Source: Ceratodon purpureus
Lineage: Eukaryota > Streptophyta > Bryopsida > Pseudoditrichales > Ditrichaceae
Direction of reading: 5' to 3'
Assembly (NCBI GenBank): GCA_014871385.1
Contig: CM026427.1
Coordinates: 5,340,988-5,404,987, forward strand
Length of the DNA: 64,000 nt
The notes below the pieces were generated by a model. That model saw nothing but the letters and a program-made list of their open reading frames with translations. It had not been told where the DNA came from and ran no database searches. The position numbers and the translations under genes are program-made. Each line of letters opens with the position of its first letter. Positions within the stretch are counted from its first letter, which is position 1. Of the stretch, positions 58,181 through 64,000 are shown in pieces.

Positions 58181-59772
58181 GCAATGACGTCAAGTTCCAG
58201 ATACGCTGTATTCTATTATTCTGCATGAAGTGGTGCTCTCTGATCCTTGCTGCCTTATGTAAATGTGGTGACATAGGAGAATGTACGTAGATGATAAACG
58301 ATCTAGTGAACAGTGAACTTCAACTGCCGAAACGCCATTAGTCCTGACGATAAGGGCAAGCCTTCGCCCATGTGTGCTTCTGAAGCAAGATCTTTCGATG
58401 ATTTTGTTGGTCCCACGCTGTAGCAATCTCTGACTGTTACCTATCTTTTGTACTGAGCAAAGTTTGTTGATTGAGGTGTTCAAATTTTAATGAAGACAAG
58501 ACGAGACCCACCCTTCGTGCTTTTCCAACCTATGTGGAGTGACAACGAGCATTACAATTTTTTGAAACAGTCGAACCTCCTGACTTCCCTTAGATTCTGA
58601 TTACGTTATATGCAATCAGTCACATTTCCTTCTATTTCTTTGTTTCTTGTAGAAACATCCAGTCTTTCTGCTTACATGAGGGTCGGACTTCAAAAGATTC
58701 CTATTTCCAGAGTTTTTTTTATCTCTAATTTCTATCCGATCTGCTATACCATATCAATTTGCACTAATACCGCTCAAAACACGCCATCTCGCTGCGAATC
58801 TGTATTTTTCCAACTCCGATCTGTTAATTTTGATCATCAGAGCCAATCCTAAAACAACCAACATACAACTTATTTCTAGAAATCATATCAACGAGTGAAT
58901 CAGCAGCAGCGCCTCTGCCGTAGATCAGAATCCATAATCATCCGGTGAGATCTACGGAGCCACGAACTTAATCATCCCTTCAGAAAGCCTCACCTTCCTG
59001 CTGCTACCCTACAGAAAACCATTCCCACAAATTGGCAGAACATGTTCAAAGAAGCTCCGGCACCTCAAAAAGCAGCACAAACTCAACGCATCATGCCTGA
59101 TACCTCCACGTGCCTGACCCTCCAGAAACACACATGGCATTATCAAAGATAAAGCTCACAACTCCAAAACATTTCCAGTAGTAATAAACTCAAACCCCCC
59201 ATACCTGACAAATCCCCTCACGTCACCACAACTCACATGACAAATCCACCACACTATTTCAAACCCAGATAAAACACCTAAATCACCTCCTCAAAAACCA
59301 AAAAACCAAAAAAACTTAAAAACTCAAAAAACTCCATCAACTTCCTGTGTCCTAAAATCAATCGCCCAGATGAAATCAGTTGCATCGCAAGAAAAATTTA
59401 AGCATCGGTGCCATGAAAACCAAAACGAAGTTACAACATGAAAATACTTATGAGCAGGGAGAAGAGTGAGGGAGGAGGATATTGGCTGGAAAGGTGGAGC
59501 GAGAGAGAGAGAGGAGGTGCAAAAGTGGATGATGATGATGATGATGATGAGCATGAGCAAGGCAGTGCTGTGGTGACAAGCGGAGCAGCCATGCCCGTCC
59601 GTCGCTCTCATTTCGGTCTCTGCTGCGCTCTGCCACGCGACTCTGCTCACACCATCATGAGTACTATGATTCTCTCACGGCTCACATCTCGGCAGTGACT
59701 CAACTTAGCTCACCTCATCGGACAGGGACTTTGCTGGAGTTTTGTGGCAAAGGAGACAGATCAGGTGAGGGA

Positions 59773-59816
<44 letters not shown>

Positions 59817-59831
59817 GGAGGAGGGGAGGGA
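58181..59831. other. Intergenic with GA and GAT repeats
   Basis: Includes a GAT run at 59528-59550 and a GA-rich tract at 59768-59831 directly before the TVP38 start codon (probably its 5' UTR). No supported gene. Confidence 0.6.
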
Positions 59832-62401
59832 ATGGCAGCGACACTCCTCTCGGGGGCGCTGTCGTTCCACGTTGGGGCGCAGGCAACGCATCAGCCCAAC
59901 GATGGGGATTGCAGGGCAATCGCAGGGGGGAGGAGGGGGCCTTTGGGGATGGCGTCCTCCAGCTGCTTGCCGTTCTACACGCAGCAGACTCGGGCGCTGT
60001 TGTTGCAGCGGGGCGGGGAGAGAACGGGAGCGCGCAGCGTGCGAGTTGGGTCGCTCAAGGATAGCCAGCGGGAGGTCGTGCGTCATGTGGATGAGCAATC
60101 GAAGCCTGTGGAATTGGGTTCGCCGCCCGGGTTGAATGGGAATGACAGGAGCCAGGGGGAGGATTCGCATTCGTCTGAGTCGCCCGAGGAGGCTGCGGCT
60201 TTTCTCGAGGCGAGAGCTGAGGAGGAGGGCGTGAGTTTGAAGGAAGAGGTCGAGGAAGAGGGCGTGTCGGGGACTGTCAAGGGTACCTTGGTTGCCACTG
60301 TTGTGCTGCTCGCGTTTGTGGGCGGGTTTGGAGCTCTGGGTGTCGTGTACAAGGATCAAATCAACGACATCCTCACTCAATTCTCGGATTTCCTCGAAGG
60401 TTTGTCGAAATTCTGGGGGTTTTACTTCTGTTCAGTGCACTTTGTATGTGAATTTGAGTATTGAGAGTGCAGATGATTTGATGAATTCTTATGAGTTCGT
60501 TGACATCGGCTACCAGAGTTGTGAGTGTCTGCATCAGCTTTCCGGTCGAGGATCTTATTTGTGTGGTCTGTTTGGGATGTAGGTCTGTATGTGCTTTGCT
60601 GATTGTTGTGCTCTGGCATTGGAATTCAGGTTATGGTCCTGCTGGATATGCTTTGTTCGTGCTTGGTTATGCCGGCTTAGAGGTGTGGTCTCCTTTCTCT
60701 ATGCCTCGTATCTTTTCCAACCCAAACCCATTGTCGTCTGCATAAGGTTGTGGGAGATCACATGCTTTTCTTTGGAAGCCTTAATAGGTAACTTAGTTGC
60801 TCAGCTGAGAGAATGTTGTCACTGCGTGCTTTCTTGAGGCCACCCTATTCCAACATTCATAATGACTTGTGGTACTATTAATATTGCAAAAAGATAAATA
60901 TTCTACTTGTTCCATGATAGGTTCTTGTCATGGCCCGAATGAACTTGCTAATTTAAAAAAAATTAGCCCCTTCTACTAAGTCGAGAGGTCCTTTATTTGT
61001 GGCTTCTTTGTAATTCAATTCGTTGATTTGTTGTGATTTATTGCCAGGTGCTTGCCATTCCAGCTGTTCCGTTGACAATGTCAGCAGGATTATTGTTTGG
61101 TACTTTATACGGGACAATCTTAGTCTCCATTGCAGGCACGGTACGCTGATTGGAAACCAAAGCAAAACCCTTACATTCAATGTCTCAATTGTCGCAATCC
61201 TTCTGTTTGTTCGCAACTTTTGTGCCGGTAGTAGACCTGTAGTGACTTGTTCCTTTATGGTACCTCTTGCAGCTTGCAGCAACGGCTTCTTTCCTCATAG
61301 CACGGTATTTTGCAAGGGATCGTATTCTGAAACTGGCAGAAAGAAATCCCAAGTTTCTGGCAATTGACAAGGCTATTGGAGCAGATGGTTTCCGGGTGGT
61401 CACCCTTCTGCGACTCAGTCCTTTACTTCCTTTTTCTCTTGGAAACTATCTCTATGGTCTCACTTCAGTTGAGCTGGGCCCTTACGTACTCGGAAGGTAC
61501 GGATTTTCAAGATTTATCAAGTCGTGTCCTTGACGTACTTTTTCACCCCTAGTATCCTACAGATTTTTTGTATAATCAACATATACCTTACTGCTTTTCT
61601 GGACATCATGTGCAGCTGGTTGGGCATGTTGCCTGGGACATGGGCATATGTAAGCGCAGGTGCCATTGGAAGAGCTTTTATTGTAAGTTACAAGTGTATT
61701 CTCTGTCCACGATGTATGGCCTTGTTCGTCAAAGAAATTGTGGCCGAGCACGTCTTATTTTGAGAAAAAATATTCTTTGTACAATTTACACCACGGATAT
61801 ATGTAGTTGGAACCAGTATGGGCTTAAGAAAGGTTGTTAGGTATTGTATGGAGTTCTTTGATTAGGTGGAGATATGTTTTGTACCATTCTAACACCAGAC
61901 GAAAAACATGGAACGTTTTTATTGCCTTCACAGTTTCTGATCATATTTGACCAGCAACAGATTCTGAGTATGTATCTGTTTCGAATTCTCCTGTTGCAGA
62001 AGCAAGAGGAAGATGCAGCCTTTCCAGGTGGTCCAGCAAGCTATTGGACATTGGGCTTGGGATTGGTGGCGACCGTTTTTGCAGCATCGTATATTGGTAA
62101 ATTAGCCAAGGTTTGTTCCTTCCCCTCTTGGCGCGTTTCTTGTGCCCACTTTCATTCGCGGTTCTGTCAATACAAAAACCTGGAGCACTTGTTTTTAAAA
62201 GAACATTGATCATTCATTGATTTAACTAAACAAAATGCTTTTTAGGTTTGGATAGAAAATCAGATCATTAACTTTTAGTTAAGCTACTTTGAATGTCCTG
62301 TATATGATTCCTTGTGCGTCTGTGGAATTTTTCTTACAATTTTCTCTCTGCTTATGTCTATGAAATGGCAGGACGCTATGAAGGATATAGAAGACGCTTA
62401 A
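59832..62401 (+). CDS. Plastid-type TVP38/TMEM64 (DedA-like, SNARE-associated Golgi) membrane protein (381 aa), 7 exons
   Basis: Exons are 59832-60399, 60630-60682, 61048-61140, 61273-61496, 61616-61682, 62000-62110 and 62372-62401; phases close. The first 80 residues are Ser/Arg-rich with few acidic residues, like a plastid transit peptide, then an acidic stretch (EEEGVSLKEEVEEEG). The membrane part starts GTLVATVVLLAFVGGFGALG. The SNARE_assoc/DedA core is AGYALFVLGYAGLEVLAIPA, PLTMSAGLLFGTLYGTILVSIAG, RNPKFLAIDKAIGADGFRVV, LLRLSPLLPFSLGNYLYGLT and WLGMLPGTWAYVSAGAIGRA. LRLSPLLPF is the family's re-entrant loop signature. The C-terminus ends KDAMKDIEDA. The family is linked to membrane lipid transport. 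Confidence 0.93.
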
Positions 62402-64000
62402 GGCAGAGTGTTACGTAGGGTGTTTTGAACAAGCAGGGAAGAAAGATCGAAAGAGAAACTTCAAGCCAAAGCGCATCAATCGTTCTAGGGTCAAAACTGT
62501 TGAAGCTGGTAGTGGTGTAAACAGTACGAGTGTACATAATTCCTTTTTATGGTTCTCTTCAAGATATGAAACTTCAGATTGAATGGTGGTGTAGGAGCAA
62601 ATTCCCACTAGACAACCACTTCTGTATCATTTAGCCCAGTTCTGTAATATGACTTCACTATTTTGCATATCAAGGTCATCGAAGGCAGCACAAGTTCACT
62701 GTCATCAGATGATCCATGTTGATATCTATGAGGTTTTTGTCGAACGGAGTGGATCTAATTTGTTTGGAAGTCTTAACAAGGAAGCCGGATGACAAGATAC
62801 GGTTGACAAAGTTTTGAAACAACGCTAGATGTTAGTCAGCTCTCTTACCGACGATAACCAAGGAATCTCAGCCTGATAGTAGATGTACCCCGAATATCAG
62901 AACACCATTCACAGACCCAGTAGCATAAAATCCCAAGCATTCCACAACGATTAGAAGATGTATTATCTGATCCTTTCGAGATGATGAATACCAAAACAGG
63001 TTGGTACTTCTCACAAGCGTTGCGGACTTGCCACAAGAAATTGCTGATTTATCAGTGTTGCCAGGGTTGCAGACCAGGAAATTATGCTTTCATGATTCAC
63101 ACATCTGTGTACTTGTACAACTTGCAACTTCTCCATGATACCGGTAGTCGTATATGGTAACAAGGCATGAAGTTTACTCTTTGAAAACGAATCTGTTTTT
63201 GGCGAAACATAATCAGCATTTTGTAGGTCACTACTCATACAATTTTTAACACATTATCCTGCACACATTGAATGCCTACACCAGATGAACGAGGGGTTAA
63301 AAGAAAAACTCCCTTGGTTATTTGAATTTTGCGGTTGTAGAAACCAAAAAATGACAGCCTCAATGTGGAACTTAAAAAGAAAAGTAGTTGGAATTTTTGG
63401 ATTGGTATATATTATTAGAATTATGGATTCATAGAATGAAAGAGAAGTGTAAAGAATCGTATTTTATAGAATTTGTAAGAATTATTCTATAAATAATATT
63501 GGATCTATTCTTTCTTACAAACAAATCAACCAAACAAATCAACCAAAAAAATCAACCAAACAAATCAACCAAACAAATCAACCAAACAAATCAACCAAAC
63601 AAATCAACCATTACTTTTGATTGATTTCATGTGTTTGATGTAGTTGTTAAAATTGGTTGGTGTGTTTCTTATTGAAAGGTGAAGAAGATGATTACAAAAA
63701 TGTTGATCTATTATAAAGAATGATTGCAAATTGGAGACCGTAGTGGATTTCAACGGAGTGGGCGCTTGTGAGGATTGAGTGTCATCTAGAGTTGATAATG
63801 TTGACTTTGTTGTTTGTTGTTGCTTAGTTTAGTGTTTTGATCATGTGTATTTGTGTAGACTCTTAAAGTGTCGAGTCAAATTGTATTTGAGACCTTTAAC
63901 TTGCTCTACCTTTTGCATTACAAAGCCTTTCAATTGTGTGGGAGGTTGATATCTAGTCTAAGTGGGTGTAATTGTCCTGCTAGTTTATCTTGTGTTTAAA
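62402..64000. other. 3' flank and AT-rich spacer
   Basis: Contains the TVP38 3' UTR, no supported gene, and a 13-bp tandem array listed separately. Confidence 0.6.
63522..63609. repeat. 13-bp tandem array CAAATCAACCAAA
   Basis: Six to seven near-perfect copies of CAAATCAACCAAA without spacers. Too short and uniform for a CRISPR array. Confidence 0.9.

Noticed and set aside
63522..63609. CRISPR-like or telomere-like array
   Set aside because: Units are 13 bp without spacers, and CAAATCAACCAAA is not a plant telomere repeat; a simple minisatellite.

Overview
The window is plant nuclear DNA, most likely from a bryophyte and probably a moss. It has compact intron-rich genes with GT-AG splice sites, AT-rich spacers, and plant families such as a chloroplast-type TVP38/DedA protein, a Bet1-like SNARE, a DUF21/CNNM protein and a DUF1647 protein. 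The divergent TKL-like kinase and the transposon cargo resemble families I associate with moss genomes. Species placement is inference.

Host genes lie on both sides of a large transposon nest. On the left is a 13-exon DUF21/CBS (CNNM-type) gene on the minus strand (570-4421). On the right, in order, are a TKL-like kinase (minus), a DUF1647 type-II membrane protein (minus), a broken F-box/kelch-type pseudogene (minus), a GT4-type glycosyltransferase (minus), a TBC Rab-GAP (minus), a Bet1-like Qc-SNARE (plus) and a plastid-type TVP38/DedA protein (plus). Exon boundaries were worked out by hand and the reading phases close for the CNNM, DUF1647, GT4, SNARE and TVP38 genes.

The centre (6700-37318) is a three-level nest of mobile DNA, and each level has its own target-site duplication (TSD). 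The outer level is a hAT element of 30.6 kb (about 10.6 kb before later insertions). It has an exact 8-bp TSD and CAGGGTTGT/ACAACCCTG ends. It carries a hAT transposase (minus), a kinase-like gene (minus) and a decayed RING-type gene (plus). The middle level is a 20.0-kb Mutator-like element (10830-30835) with an exact 9-bp TSD and degenerate GAGCGG-rich terminal inverted repeats. It holds an F-box-like gene, a decayed MULE/SWIM transposase, and a multi-exon minus-strand gene. From 16985 to 12265 that gene reads openly through 12 exons (1173 codons): Pol II CTD-like heptads, a ParB/sulfiredoxin-like motif, then a permuted (beta-class order) DNA methyltransferase-like domain. The inner level is a 5.9-kb gag-only LTR retrotransposon (17406-23268) with an exact 5-bp TSD and near-identical LTRs. 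It sits inside a 171-bp (57-aa) tandem-repeat part of the ParB-methyltransferase gene.

The most unusual content is the ParB-like plus methyltransferase-like fusion carried by a plant Mutator-like element. Next is the size and cargo of the enclosing hAT element, whose ends carry inverted GC-rich GCGCGAGC arrays. No rRNA, tRNA or CRISPR feature was recognised.
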